A model generated the notes under the pieces. The model saw nothing but the letters and a program-made list of their open reading frames with translations. It ran no database searches and was not told the DNA's origin. The position numbers were made by a program, and so were the translations under genes. From Streptomyces sp. JH14 (lineage in GTDB: Bacteria; Actinomycetota; Actinomycetes; Streptomycetales; Streptomycetaceae), in NCBI RefSeq assembly GCF_029428675.1, contig NZ_JAJNEL010000002.1, positions 124,001 to 188,000 on the forward strand: a stretch of DNA of 64,000 bases, written 5' to 3'. Below, piece after piece: positions 41,992 to 50,211 of this stretch. The stretch's first letter is position 1; each line of letters starts with the position of its first letter.

Positions 41992-42797
41992 GGCTTGCGG
42001 GCCACTCCCGCGTACCCCGGGATCGGCTCGTCGCCCCGGACGTCGATGGCCTCGCCGAGCTCCGCGTGCCAGTCCGAGGAGAGGGTGACACCCGGTTCGA
42101 CGAGCTCGAGCCCGCCGAAGAACGCACTGAGTTCGGCGTGCGAGCGCGGACGCAGCGTCATTCCGCGGGCCTTGTACATGGCGGACGCCTGAGCCGCACC
42201 CTCGGGGTTGAAGTCCCCGGTGGTGTGCGAGAGCACCAGATAGCTGCCCGAGGGGAGCTGCGCCACGAGCCGGTCGACGAGCTCGGCCGCACCGTCCTCG
42301 TCGTCGAGGAAGTGCAGCAGGGCCAGCAGGGACAGCGCGATGGGACGGCTGAAGTCGAGGACCTTGCCCGCCTGCTCGAGGATGGCCTCCGGTTCGCGGG
42401 CGTCGACCTGGATGTACTCGGTGGCGCCCTCGGGGGTGGAGCGCAGCAGGGCGGCCGCGTGCGCGAGGACGATCGGGTCGTTGTCGCAGTAGACGATGCG
42501 CGCGTCCGGGGCGGTCTGCTGGGCGATCTGGTGGAGGTTCGGCTCCGTGGGGATGCCGGTGCCGATGTCGAGGAACTGGCGTACGCCCTGCCCGGCGAGC
42601 CAGCGCGTGGCACGGTGCATGAACGCCCGGTTCACCCGTGCCATGTCGCGGCCCCGTGAGTCGAGGGCGAGGAGCTGCTGGGCCATCTGTTCGTCGACCG
42701 GGTAGTTGTCCTTGCCGCCGAGGAACCAGTCGTACATCCGGGCGGGATGCGGCTTGCTGGTGTCGATCTCGATCGGCTGCGGGTCGTGCCCGGTCAT
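41988..42797 (-). CDS. DUF574-type SAM-dependent methyltransferase, copy 2
   Basis: A 269-residue paralogue of the gene at 934-1764. Shared blocks are ARMYDWFLGGKDNYPVD, FLDIGTGIPT (SAM loop), RIVYCDNDPIVL and DFSRPIALSLLALLHFL, and it ends PGYAGVARKP where copy 1 ends GRKP. ATG 42797 has AAGGAG 6 nt upstream. In streptomycetes such genes often lie beside WhiJ/DUF397-type regulators, as here (DUF397 and XRE genes are immediately upstream on the same strand). The methyl acceptor is unknown. Confidence 0.9.
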   Translation of the reverse strand: MTGHDPQPIEIDTSKPHPARMYDWFLGGKDNYPVDEQMAQQLLALDSRGRDMARVNRAFMHRATRWLAGQGVRQFLDIGTGIPTEPNLHQIAQQTAPDARIVYCDNDPIVLAHAAALLRSTPEGATEYIQVDAREPEAILEQAGKVLDFSRPIALSLLALLHFLDDEDGAAELVDRLVAQLPSGSYLVLSHTTGDFNPEGAAQASAMYKARGMTLRPRSHAELSAFFGGLELVEPGVTLSSDWHAELGEAIDVRGDEPIPGYAGVARKP

Positions 42798-42880
42798 AGC
42801 GCGCTCCTTGGGTCCGTGGATCGGCGAACAGAGGCTGCCGGCGCGGACAGGCGCCGGCTCTTCGGTGTCCGGTGTGCGCG

Positions 42881-43126
42881 TCAGGTTCCGGTCAGGAGGA
42901 AGTCCGCCTGACCGGCCTTGGCGCCCTGGATGAATGCGGCGATCTCACGGGGGGTGTAGATCAGGGCGGGGCCGTCGGGATCCGCGGACTGGCGTACAGC
43001 GACTCTGCCGTCGGCCAGCTTCATGGCCTCGACGCAGTTGCCACCATTACCGCCGCTCCACGGCTTGTACCAGCCTTCGGAGCCGAGTTCGGCGGCCGGC
43101 ATGCCGTTGTATATGGGTTCCATCAT
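42881..43126 (-). CDS. DUF397 domain protein (BldB/WhiJ-associated type)
   Basis: Small acidic protein of 81 residues. The DUF397 pattern is intact: WYKPWSGGNGGNCVEAMKLADGRVAVRQS, then DPDGPALIYTPREIAAFI. Proteins of this type are encoded next to WhiJ-like XRE regulators and are thought to antagonise them. Its ATG overlaps the last base of the regulator's stop (TGATG), and AGGAG lies 5 nt upstream, so the two are made in a fixed ratio. A second ATG follows immediately (43123). Confidence 0.92.
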   Translation of the reverse strand: MMEPIYNGMPAAELGSEGWYKPWSGGNGGNCVEAMKLADGRVAVRQSADPDGPALIYTPREIAAFIQGAKAGQADFLLTGT

Positions 43127-43986
43127 CACAGCTCCTTGCGGAAGTCCCGGAGGATTTCCTTCGTGCGTTGTGCAGTTGCGGCCTGGGCCGCCATGCGGTC
43201 CATGACTTCGAGGTAGGAGGCCACCTCGGGGCGCGCGTCGAAGTAGACGGCACCGGTCAGGTACTCGCTGAACACCATGTCGGGCAGTTCGGGGACGGCG
43301 AAGCGGAAGAGGACGAACGGACCGTAGGTGCCCGGGTGGTGGCCGGTAGCGAACTCCGCGATCTGCAGCGTCACATTGGGCATCTCGGTCGCCTGGAGCA
43401 GCCGGTCGGTCTGCTCGCGCATGGCGTCGGCGCTGCCGACGGGCCGGCGCAGGACCGTCTCGTCCATCACCACCCACAGCCTCGGCGCGTCCGGCCGCGT
43501 CAGCAGGGCCTGGCGTTCCATCCGCAGCGCCACATGGCGCTCGATGTCCTCGGGCCGGGTCTGGCCGATGGCTCCGGTGCGCATCACCGAACGTGCGTAG
43601 TCCTCGGTCTGCAGGAGTCCGGGGATGAAGTGCGGTTCGTACATGCGCAGAAGGCTCGCGGCGCCCTCCAGACTGACGTACATGCTGAACCAGTCGGGCA
43701 GGACGTCGTGGAACCGCTGCCACCAGCCGGGCTTGTTGGCCTCCTCGGCGAGCTCGACGAAGGAGTCTGCCTCCTCGTCGGCGATCCCGTAGGCCTTCAG
43801 GAGCAGTTGCACATAAGGGATCTTGAGCGCGACCTCCGCGGTCTCCATCCGGCGAATCGTCGCAGGAGCTACCCGCAGCACCTTGGCAGCCTGCTCACGG
43901 CTCAGGCCGACACGCTCCCGCAGATCCTGCAGGCGCTTGCCGAGAACGACCTGACCCACGGTCGGGGCGGACCGCGGTTCGCTCAC
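43126..43986 (-). CDS. WhiJ-like XRE-family regulator (HTH plus DUF5753)
   Basis: DNA-binding regulator of 286 residues. The N-terminal helix-turn-helix is GKRLQDLRERVGLSREQAAKVLRV..ATIRRME (about 15-50). The larger C-terminal DUF5753 domain shows EPHFIPGLLQTEDYAR, VMDETVLRRPVGS, LLQATEMPNVTLQIAEF and YLTGAVYFD. GTG 43986 has GGGAGG 6 nt upstream. Together with DUF397 (downstream) and the divergent HATPase gene it forms the WhiJ/AbaA-type cluster used repeatedly in streptomycetes to modulate development and antibiotic production. Confidence 0.93.
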   Translation of the reverse strand: MSEPRSAPTVGQVVLGKRLQDLRERVGLSREQAAKVLRVAPATIRRMETAEVALKIPYVQLLLKAYGIADEEADSFVELAEEANKPGWWQRFHDVLPDWFSMYVSLEGAASLLRMYEPHFIPGLLQTEDYARSVMRTGAIGQTRPEDIERHVALRMERQALLTRPDAPRLWVVMDETVLRRPVGSADAMREQTDRLLQATEMPNVTLQIAEFATGHHPGTYGPFVLFRFAVPELPDMVFSEYLTGAVYFDARPEVASYLEVMDRMAAQAATAQRTKEILRDFRKEL

Positions 43987-44190
43987 TTCAGACCTCCCGA
44001 TGCGCTGTTTGCGAGCAGTGTGCCATGCGTATGCTGTCAAAGACACAGCCACTCTGGAATTTTCAGAGTGCCCCTTGCCAAGTGTCCGTGACAGGGGGAG
44101 AGTTGGTGAGTGAAGCAGTTCACTTGCTCATGCCCGCTCTCTCCCCCGAGACGCGAAGCGTGACGTTCCCCCCACTGTGAGGAATCGGTC

Positions 44191-44649
44191 GTGGCACCTG
44201 GCAGTGCGCTCATCCCCCGGCACATCGACCTCAGCCCCGGGACGGAAGCGCTCCGGTACTGCTTCGCGCTGCCCGCCCGACCGGAGTCGGTGGCAGGCGC
44301 GCGGCGGCTGACGCGAACCCGGCTGGACGAGTGGCGGCTGGACGCGGATGCCCACGAAGCAGCGGTTCTGATCGTCTCGGAGCTGGTCACCAACGCAGTG
44401 GTGCACACCGCGAGCGCACGCGTCGTGTGCGAGCTGCGCTGCCTCGAAAGACGGCTGCGCATAGCCGTACAGGACCAAGGACACCAGCCCGGCGGCCCGA
44501 AGCTGTGCCGTACCGCCGATGACGAACACGGACGCGGCCTGCGGCTCGTCGACGCGATGAGCAGCGCCTGGGGATCCCGCGACGCCGGTGACGGCTCGGG
44601 CCGCATCGTCTGGGCCGAATTGCCGCACAGCACGGAGCAGTCATGTTGA
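44191..44649 (+). CDS. HATPase_c anti-sigma-factor-like protein (AbaA/RsbW type)
   Basis: GHKL-fold ATP-binding protein of 152 residues, like the serine kinases SpoIIAB/RsbW. The N box is AAVLIVSELVTNAVVHT, and the G-box region is RLRIAVQDQGHQPGG with EHGRGLRLVDAMSSAWG. The start is GTG 44191. It is divergent from the WhiJ-like gene. In related loci such proteins are postulated to bind sigma factors or the regulator; the kinase activity has not been read from the sequence beyond the fold motifs. Confidence 0.9.
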   Translation: MAPGSALIPRHIDLSPGTEALRYCFALPARPESVAGARRLTRTRLDEWRLDADAHEAAVLIVSELVTNAVVHTASARVVCELRCLERRLRIAVQDQGHQPGGPKLCRTADDEHGRGLRLVDAMSSAWGSRDAGDGSGRIVWAELPHSTEQSC

Positions 44650-45089
44650 GGAACGCGATGTCACAGTTGCTCGGAACGCGCCGCTCCCGTGAGCCCCAGC
44701 CGCCCGGCGCCGGTGACGGCGGGGTGCAGCTCCCCGTGCCGCCCGCGCTGTCGGCGAGTCTGGGCTGCGACGCCGTGGGGGTCCCGGCCGGGTACGGCTT
44801 CCGGCTGATGTCCCACCTTCCGCGCACCGGTTGCGTCTTCGCGGACGCCGAGCGCTGGTGGTGGATCGTACCGGCGGGCTCGGACCAGGATCTGGGCTGG
44901 CCGGCTCAGGTCGCGTACGCCAGGGGCGCCTATGTCTCCGCGGTGCGGCCCCGGCTGATCCACGCACCCGACAGCCGCACCCCCTACACCCCGCCCATTC
45001 CGCTCTTCCTGATGGTGTGCCAGATCACCGGGGTGGCGCCGTCCTGGGCGGCGTCGGCCGATGGCCCCCCCGCGGTACCCGCAGGCTGA
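44643..45089 (+). CDS. Hypothetical protein in the WhiJ-type cluster
   Basis: A 148-residue protein of unrecognised family. ATG 44643 overlaps the end of the HATPase gene by 7 nt, which supports co-translation. A Pro/Gly-rich N-terminus is followed by a compact part with CDAVGVPAGYGFRL, RTGCVFADAERWWWIVP and YARGAYVSAVRPRL. The WWWIVPAGSD segment and overall length recall proteins often encoded after AbaA-like HATPase genes. No membrane helix or catalytic motif is seen. Confidence 0.7.
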   Translation: MLRNAMSQLLGTRRSREPQPPGAGDGGVQLPVPPALSASLGCDAVGVPAGYGFRLMSHLPRTGCVFADAERWWWIVPAGSDQDLGWPAQVAYARGAYVSAVRPRLIHAPDSRTPYTPPIPLFLMVCQITGVAPSWAASADGPPAVPAG

Positions 45090-45239
45090 GCCCCAACTCC
45101 TTTCGTTCCGACCCTGACCTGGGGTTCCTCTCGCTCGGTCACCGTCACGCTGCGTTGTCAGTGGCGCGATCTAGGGTGGCAGCACTGATCGAGAAGGCCG
45201 CCGGGAGCGGGCTGTCCGGGGTGTGGAGGGGGCGGTCCG

Positions 45240-45427
45240 GTGCGGCGCTGGGAGTACGTCGAGGGCAGTGCGTCGAAGTTCTGGGAGACCGGGACCGACG
45301 GCGCAGTGGTGACGGTGCGGTACGGACGGTGCGGAAGCGACGGGCGCACGCAGAGCAAGGAGTACGCGTCGGCGCGATGGCACCGGGCCGGCTCGCCGAA
45401 TTCGTCGCCGAGAGGCTGGGCCGATGA
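45240..45427 (+). pseudogene. WGR-domain gene with a frameshift
   Basis: GTG 45240 (AGGGGG upstream) opens a WGR domain: RRWEYVEGSASKFWE, then VRYGRCGSDGRTQSKEYASA. After EYASA (about 45380) that phase turns to nonsense, while the phase shifted by one supplies the expected ending GRLAEFVAERLGR and a TGA that overlaps the next gene's ATG (ATGA, 45424-45427). WGR domains accompany nucleic-acid or conflict-system proteins. Here the gene is only about 60 codons, the typical stand-alone size, so a single indel explains the loss. Confidence 0.7.
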
Positions 45428-46015
45428 CCAACACGACCACCGGGCCCGCGCCCCGCGCCGATCTGCTGGCCCTGTCCCCCGACACGCCCGCCGCGCTCGC
45501 CAACCGCGGCCTGGTCAAACGGGCCACGAAGGAGCTCGAATCGCCCGGAGTGCCCGGGGGCGCTGGATGCTCTGGCCGACGCGTTGGGGAGTGGCGCCAC
45601 GCATATCAGCGGTGCGGTGCACCGCTCGGGCGGCGGGATCGTCATCGACCCGATCGCGGTGCTCACCCCGGACGGCGTGACGGTGCCCGACCTGGCCCCC
45701 GGCGACGGTTCCGCCGCCCTGACGGCGGCCGGGAACCGCTCACCGGATCCGCTCACCGCAGCGCTGGACGAGACGATATCCGCTCTCGCCGCCGCGGCCC
45801 ACAGCGGGCTGTCCCGTCCGACCGCCCCGGTCCGGTCCCGTATCGACGCAACGGCGACCGCCCTGTCCCGGACCGGGCTGGTCCGCGCGGCGGGATTGCT
45901 GCGGGCGTTCCTGAACGCGCTGGACGGGCAGTCGGAGAGCGGGCGGACCGCCTCCTGGCTGGAGGCCCAGCTCCACCTCCTGGTCAGCAGCGAGCTGCGG
46001 GCCGCCGAAAGCTGA
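45424..46015 (+). pseudogene. SWIM zinc-finger family gene with internal deletion
   Basis: The first ~40 codons (RADLLALSPDTPAALANRGL...KRATKELE) match the N-terminus of streptomycete SWIM zinc-finger proteins that follow WGR genes. At about 45545-45560 the sequence jumps, with a phase change, to their C-terminus: LDALADALGSGATHISGAVH, then VIDPIAVLTPDGVTVPDLAP, and QLHLLVSSELRAAES before the stop at 46015. The zinc-binding CxC..CxH region and roughly 250 residues in between are missing, so the product cannot be functional. The ATGA coupling to the WGR gene is still visible. Confidence 0.75.
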
Positions 46016-46050
46016 TGACGCTCGCTCCGGGGTGAGCAACCGTGTCCCGG

Positions 46051-47397
46051 TCAGGCCCGGTTCAGATAGGCGAGTCCGGGGTGGGCCTTCGTATACCCGT
46101 CGACGAGCCGGCGGGCGACCGCCACCGAGTCGACCAGCGGATGCAGGGCGAAGGCCTGTACGGCGGTGGCGCGTGAACCGGTTGCCGCCGCGTCCAGGAC
46201 TGCGCGTTCGACGGCCTTGACGGCGGTCACCAGGCCGACGGCGTGATACGGGAGGGGGGCGACGGCTACGGGGTGGGCGCCGTTCGCGTCGACGAGGCAG
46301 GGCACCTCGATGACGGCGTCCGCGTCGAGCACGGACAGCGTGGTGCGGTTGCGGACGTTGAGGATGAGGGAGGTCCGTTCGTTGCGGGCGACGGCCCGCA
46401 TGAGGGCGAGGGCGACCTGTTCGTACCCGCCGGACTCCAGATCGCTCTCCGCACGTTCGCCGGCCCCGGCGACATCCCTGTTCTCCGACATGTACGTGGC
46501 CTCGCGTTCGGCGCGGGTGCGGTCCCAGGCCGTCAGGGCGGGGGTGGCGGGGTCTCTCATCCGGGCGTAGAAGCCCTCCTGCTGGTCGCGGAGGAAGGCG
46601 CCGCGAGTCTGCTCGGCGTCCTGGTAGGCGCGGACGGCTTCCCGGTTGAAGTAGTAGTAGTGGAGGTACTCGTTGGGGATCGCGCCGAGCGAGCGCAGCA
46701 GCTCGGCGCCGAAGAGCTTCCCCTCCTCGAACGAGCCCAGCAGCTCCGGGTCGGCGAGCAGGCGCGGCAGTTCGTCGCGACCGTCGATGTACAGACCGCG
46801 CACCCAGCCCAGGTGGTTGAGACCGGCGTAGTCGATCCACGCCCGGCCGGGGTCGGCGCCCAGGAGCCGGGCGATACGGCGGCCGAGGCCCACCGGTGAG
46901 TCGCAGATGCCGATGACCCGGTCGCCGAGGTGGCGTGACATGGCCTCGGTGACCAGACCTGCCGGGTTGGTGAAGTTGATGACCCAGGCGTCAGGGGCGA
47001 CGGCGGCGATGCGCCGGGCGAGGGCGACGGCGACGGGGACGGTGCGCAGCCCGTACGCGATGCCGCCCGCGCCGACCGTCTCCTGGCCGAGCACGCCTTC
47101 GTCGAGGGCCACCCGTTCGTCGGCGGCACGGCCTTCGAGGCCGCCGACGCGGATGGCGGAGAAGATGAAGTCGGCGCCGCGCAGTGCCTCGTCGAGCTCG
47201 GTGGTGGCGAGGACAGTGGGTGCGTCCGGCACCCCCTCGGCCTGATCGGCGAGGACGCGGGCAACGGCGGTGAGCCGGTCGGCGTCCGTGTCGTAGAGGG
47301 TGACCGCGGTGACGCGGCCCTCGGCACGGTCGGCGAGCAGCGCCCCGTACACCAGAGGAACCCGGAATCCGCCGCCGCCCAGAATTGTCAGCTTCAC
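46051..47397 (-). CDS. Family 4 glycoside hydrolase (6-phospho-beta-glucosidase type)
   Basis: NAD- and metal-dependent glycosidase of 448 residues. The N-terminal Rossmann motif is KLTILGGGGFRVPL. FSAIRVGGLEGRAADER, VINFTNPAGLVTEA, IGICDSPVGLGRR (metal Cys) and the GLNHLGWV block (metal His) are GH4 signatures, with NEYLHYYYF further on. GTG 47397 has GGAAG just upstream. GH4 enzymes of this subgroup split phosphorylated beta-glucosides, but without a PTS nearby the real substrate could be unphosphorylated. It stands alone, separated from the conservon by a strong hairpin. Confidence 0.92.
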   Translation of the reverse strand: MKLTILGGGGFRVPLVYGALLADRAEGRVTAVTLYDTDADRLTAVARVLADQAEGVPDAPTVLATTELDEALRGADFIFSAIRVGGLEGRAADERVALDEGVLGQETVGAGGIAYGLRTVPVAVALARRIAAVAPDAWVINFTNPAGLVTEAMSRHLGDRVIGICDSPVGLGRRIARLLGADPGRAWIDYAGLNHLGWVRGLYIDGRDELPRLLADPELLGSFEEGKLFGAELLRSLGAIPNEYLHYYYFNREAVRAYQDAEQTRGAFLRDQQEGFYARMRDPATPALTAWDRTRAEREATYMSENRDVAGAGERAESDLESGGYEQVALALMRAVARNERTSLILNVRNRTTLSVLDADAVIEVPCLVDANGAHPVAVAPLPYHAVGLVTAVKAVERAVLDAAATGSRATAVQAFALHPLVDSVAVARRLVDGYTKAHPGLAYLNRA

Positions 47398-47463
47398 GCT
47401 TCCGCATGGTACGGGGCATCGCTCCTTCGTCCTGTGCCCGCCACCGGCACGACGGCAACGCGC

Positions 47464-47505
47464 GGGCCGGTGGCGACGGACTCCGAGGTCCTGCGCCACC
47501 GGCCC
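47464..47505 (-). terminator. Terminator of the conservon operon
   Basis: GGGCCGGTGGCG (47464-47475) and CGCCACCGGCCC (47494-47505) form a perfect 12-bp stem, with a further GGAC/GTCC stem inside. It lies 41 nt after the P450 stop on the minus strand and before the GH4 gene. Confidence 0.8.
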
Positions 47506-47545
47506 GTGACGACGGCTGTGCCGGGGTGTGGTGCGAACAGCCGGG

Positions 47546-49105
47546 TCAGTATCCGTTCCACCAGCGCGTCACCGCGCGCCACAGCCTCGCCGGGGCGGCA
47601 GGCCTGCGCTGCTGCGGGATCCGGCCGGCGGTCGGCTCCCCGGTGTACGTGCCGTCGGGCGCGGTCTCGGTCTGCACCCCTGCCCCATGGACCGCACCCG
47701 CACCGGCAGGAGCCCGCGAGGGCGCCGGCGGCGTGTGCCGGCCCGGCGACTGCACCTCCCAGTCGTCGCGCGCCGCGTTGCGCCGCGCCGGCGTCGGCGT
47801 CGGCGGCTCGTCGTCGTCCTGCGGCTCGCGGACGGCGAACTCCGCGGGCAGCCGTACCAGGTGCCGGGACATGATGTTCCCGACCCACTCCAGCTCGTTC
47901 TCCTCGACGGCCAGTTCGAGGTCCGGCAGGCGCATCAGCAGGGCGTCGACACCGACATCCGCGATCGCGCGCCCGATGTCCTGGCCGGGGCATTCGTGCG
48001 GGCCGCCACTGAACGCGAGGTGGGCGCGGTTGCCCTCCATGTTGGCGGCGAGGTCGGGGCGTACCACCGGGTCCGTGTTGGCGGGTGCGATGCCGACGAT
48101 CAGCGCGTCGCCCGCCTTGATCCGCTGGCCGCCGAGCTCCGTGTCGCCGACCGCCCAGCGGCCGAACACCGCGGTGAACGGCGGCTCGTCCCACAGCGTC
48201 TGCTCGACCGCCTCCGGCACCGTCATATGGCCGCCGCTGAGCCGGGCCCGGAACCGCGGGTCGGTGAGCACCATCCGCAGCACGTTGGCGATCAGGTTGG
48301 CGGTCGCCTCGTACGCGGCGATGAGGATCAGCCGCAGATGCTCGGCGACCTCCGTGTCGGTCAGGCCCGCGGGATGCTCGACGAGCCAGGTGGCGAAGTC
48401 GGTGTCGGGCTCCTTGCGGCGCCGGGCGACCAGCCGGTTCAGTGCGGCGAGCACATAGGCGTTGCTCGCGACGGCGGTCGCCGTGCCCCGGGTCATGTCA
48501 CGGGCGGCCTGCACCATCCGGTCGTTGTACTCCTCGGGCATGCCGAGGATCGCGCACATCACCATCATCGGCAGCCGCTCGGCGAACCCGCTGACCAGGT
48601 CGACGCGGCCCTCCTGGCAGAACTCGTTGACGAGCCGGTTGCTGTAGCGGTTGATGTGGCGGCGGACGCCGCGGTGGTCGATGCGCGCCATGCTGTCGGT
48701 GACCGCGCCGCGCAGCCGCTCGTGGTCGGCGCCGTCGGCGAACACGCACACCGGCTGCCAGGTGAAGATCGGGGCCAGCGGGTGGTCCGGGGCGACGCTG
48801 CCGTCCTGAAGGGCCCGCCAGCGCCGGGAGTCGCGGGAGAACTGCGAGGGGGTGCGGGTCATGTGCAGGTTCTCGCTGTGCCCGAGCACCAGCCAGGCGG
48901 GTACGTCTCCGTGCAGCAGGACCGGTGCCACCGTGCCGTGTTCGGCGCGCAGCTTGTCGTACAGCCCTGCGGGGTCCCGTTCGGCCTCGGGGCCGTAGTA
49001 ACGGCGCAGCCCGCCGGGTCCGATGCCGAGTCCATGGGCCGGGCACTCGGGGGGTGGAACCGGCCCCGTGGCCGCTCCGGGCTCGTAGTGGAAAGGGGAT
49101 GTCAC
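47546..49105 (-). CDS. cvnE: Conservon cytochrome P450, CYP157-like, without ExxR
   Basis: Cytochrome P450 of 519 residues encoded last in the conservon. The haem ligand is Cys372 in FSGGPHECPG. The I-helix reads IAAYEATAN. The K-helix ExxR motif is absent: the position that normally reads EELLR is EQTLW (301-305). This matches the known peculiarity of the CYP157 family. Residues after about 425 are a Pro-rich, hydrophilic tail of about 95 residues ending RLWRAVTRWWNGY, unlike ordinary P450s. The GTG at 49105 has GGAG 5 nt upstream. The substrate is unknown, and no CYP154-type partner gene follows. Confidence 0.93.
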   Translation of the reverse strand: MTSPFHYEPGAATGPVPPPECPAHGLGIGPGGLRRYYGPEAERDPAGLYDKLRAEHGTVAPVLLHGDVPAWLVLGHSENLHMTRTPSQFSRDSRRWRALQDGSVAPDHPLAPIFTWQPVCVFADGADHERLRGAVTDSMARIDHRGVRRHINRYSNRLVNEFCQEGRVDLVSGFAERLPMMVMCAILGMPEEYNDRMVQAARDMTRGTATAVASNAYVLAALNRLVARRRKEPDTDFATWLVEHPAGLTDTEVAEHLRLILIAAYEATANLIANVLRMVLTDPRFRARLSGGHMTVPEAVEQTLWDEPPFTAVFGRWAVGDTELGGQRIKAGDALIVGIAPANTDPVVRPDLAANMEGNRAHLAFSGGPHECPGQDIGRAIADVGVDALLMRLPDLELAVEENELEWVGNIMSRHLVRLPAEFAVREPQDDDEPPTPTPARRNAARDDWEVQSPGRHTPPAPSRAPAGAGAVHGAGVQTETAPDGTYTGEPTAGRIPQQRRPAAPARLWRAVTRWWNGY

Positions 49106-49244
49106 GATCGCTCCAGGGATAAGGCTGCCGAGGTCGGATGAGGACGGGCGAAGGACCGGGCGGGTTTTCAGCGGATCTTCAGCAGGTGCCGTGCGGGTGT
49201 CCGGTGAGGTGGAGCAGATGCGCCGGGCGGGGGCGCGGTCGCGG

Positions 49245-49859
49245 TCAGCCGAGCGGGACGGCCAGGCTGTGCAGGTACCGCATCAGGGTCATCAGGACAT
49301 CGCGGCTGGACGCGCGCAGTCTCGCGTCGCAGTCGATCATCGGGACCTCGTCCGGCAGGTCCAGTGCACTGCGCAGGGCCTCGACGGGGTGCTTCGGTGC
49401 GTCCGGGAAGGTGTTGACGGCGACGACGAACGGCACTCCGCGCTCCTCGAGCCGTCCGATCACGTCGAAGCTGACCTCGAGGCGCCGGGTGTCGATGAGG
49501 ACGACGGCGCCGAGGGCGCCCTCGAAGAGGCCGTTCCACAGGAACCAGAAGCGTTCCTGACCCGGGGTGCCGAACAGATAGAGAATCAGCTCCTCGCTGA
49601 TGCTGATCCGGCCGAAGTCCATGGCGACGGTGGTGGCGGTCTTGCTCTCCACTCCGACGTTGTCGTCCACGCCGACGCCGGCCTGGGTCATGGTCTCTTC
49701 GGTGGTGAGGGGCCGGATCTCGCTGACGGAACCGACCATGGTCGTCTTGCCGACCCCGAATCCACCGACGATCACCACCTTCACGGCCGCCGTGGCCGTG
49801 GTCGGAAGGATGTCCTCGGTCCTGGGACCGGTGATCGTGTCAGAGTTTCTGAAGTCCAT
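49245..49859 (-). CDS. cvnD: Conservon GTPase CvnD
   Basis: Small Ras-like GTPase of 204 residues. G1 is VGGFGVGKTT (about 31-40), G3 is replaced by DFGRI followed by FGTPGQERF, and the usual NKxD appears as VAVNTF, the divergent form common in CvnD proteins. Its ATG lies 20 nt inside the end of the cvnC frame. It is thought to act with CvnA-C in a membrane-associated complex resembling a G-protein-coupled relay; the signal is unknown. Confidence 0.95.
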   Translation of the reverse strand: MDFRNSDTITGPRTEDILPTTATAAVKVVIVGGFGVGKTTMVGSVSEIRPLTTEETMTQAGVGVDDNVGVESKTATTVAMDFGRISISEELILYLFGTPGQERFWFLWNGLFEGALGAVVLIDTRRLEVSFDVIGRLEERGVPFVVAVNTFPDAPKHPVEALRSALDLPDEVPMIDCDARLRASSRDVLMTLMRYLHSLAVPLG

Positions 49860-50211
49860 GCATCACCGCTTCGAGAAGAGACCTGTCCGGGAGAGTGGCG
49901 CGGACAATGGGCGCGCGCGATTCGATCAGTTCGGTTGTGAGGAGATCGGTGAGGAGCGAGGTCACCACGCTGAACGGCAGGCTGAGGTAGGCCGAGATCT
50001 CGGCGACGGATAAGGGCGCCTGACAGAGCCGCAGGATCACGGCCTGTTCGGGCTGGACCGTCGGGGTCGGCTGTTCCTTCGCTACGACCATCGTGACCAG
50101 GTCGAGCGGCGCCCGCTCACTTCCGTCGGGATCGCCGGTGATCACGTACAGCCGTTCCGGATCGCTCAGTGCCGGATCGGCCGATCGGCGTTCTCGTCGG
50201 GGAGAACTCAT
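49840..50211 (-). CDS. cvnC: Conservon DUF742 protein CvnC
   Basis: DUF742 protein of 123 residues with a winged-helix-like core: ERLYVITGDPDG, then LDLVTMVV, then QAVILRLCQAPLSVAEISAYL, then FSVVTSLLTDLL. The ATG at 50211 overlaps the cvnB stop by 4 nt (ATGA), and the end overlaps cvnD, the standard tight packing of this operon. It probably bridges CvnB and the GTPase. Confidence 0.95.
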   Translation of the reverse strand: MSSPRRERRSADPALSDPERLYVITGDPDGSERAPLDLVTMVVAKEQPTPTVQPEQAVILRLCQAPLSVAEISAYLSLPFSVVTSLLTDLLTTELIESRAPIVRATLPDRSLLEAVMHGLQKL

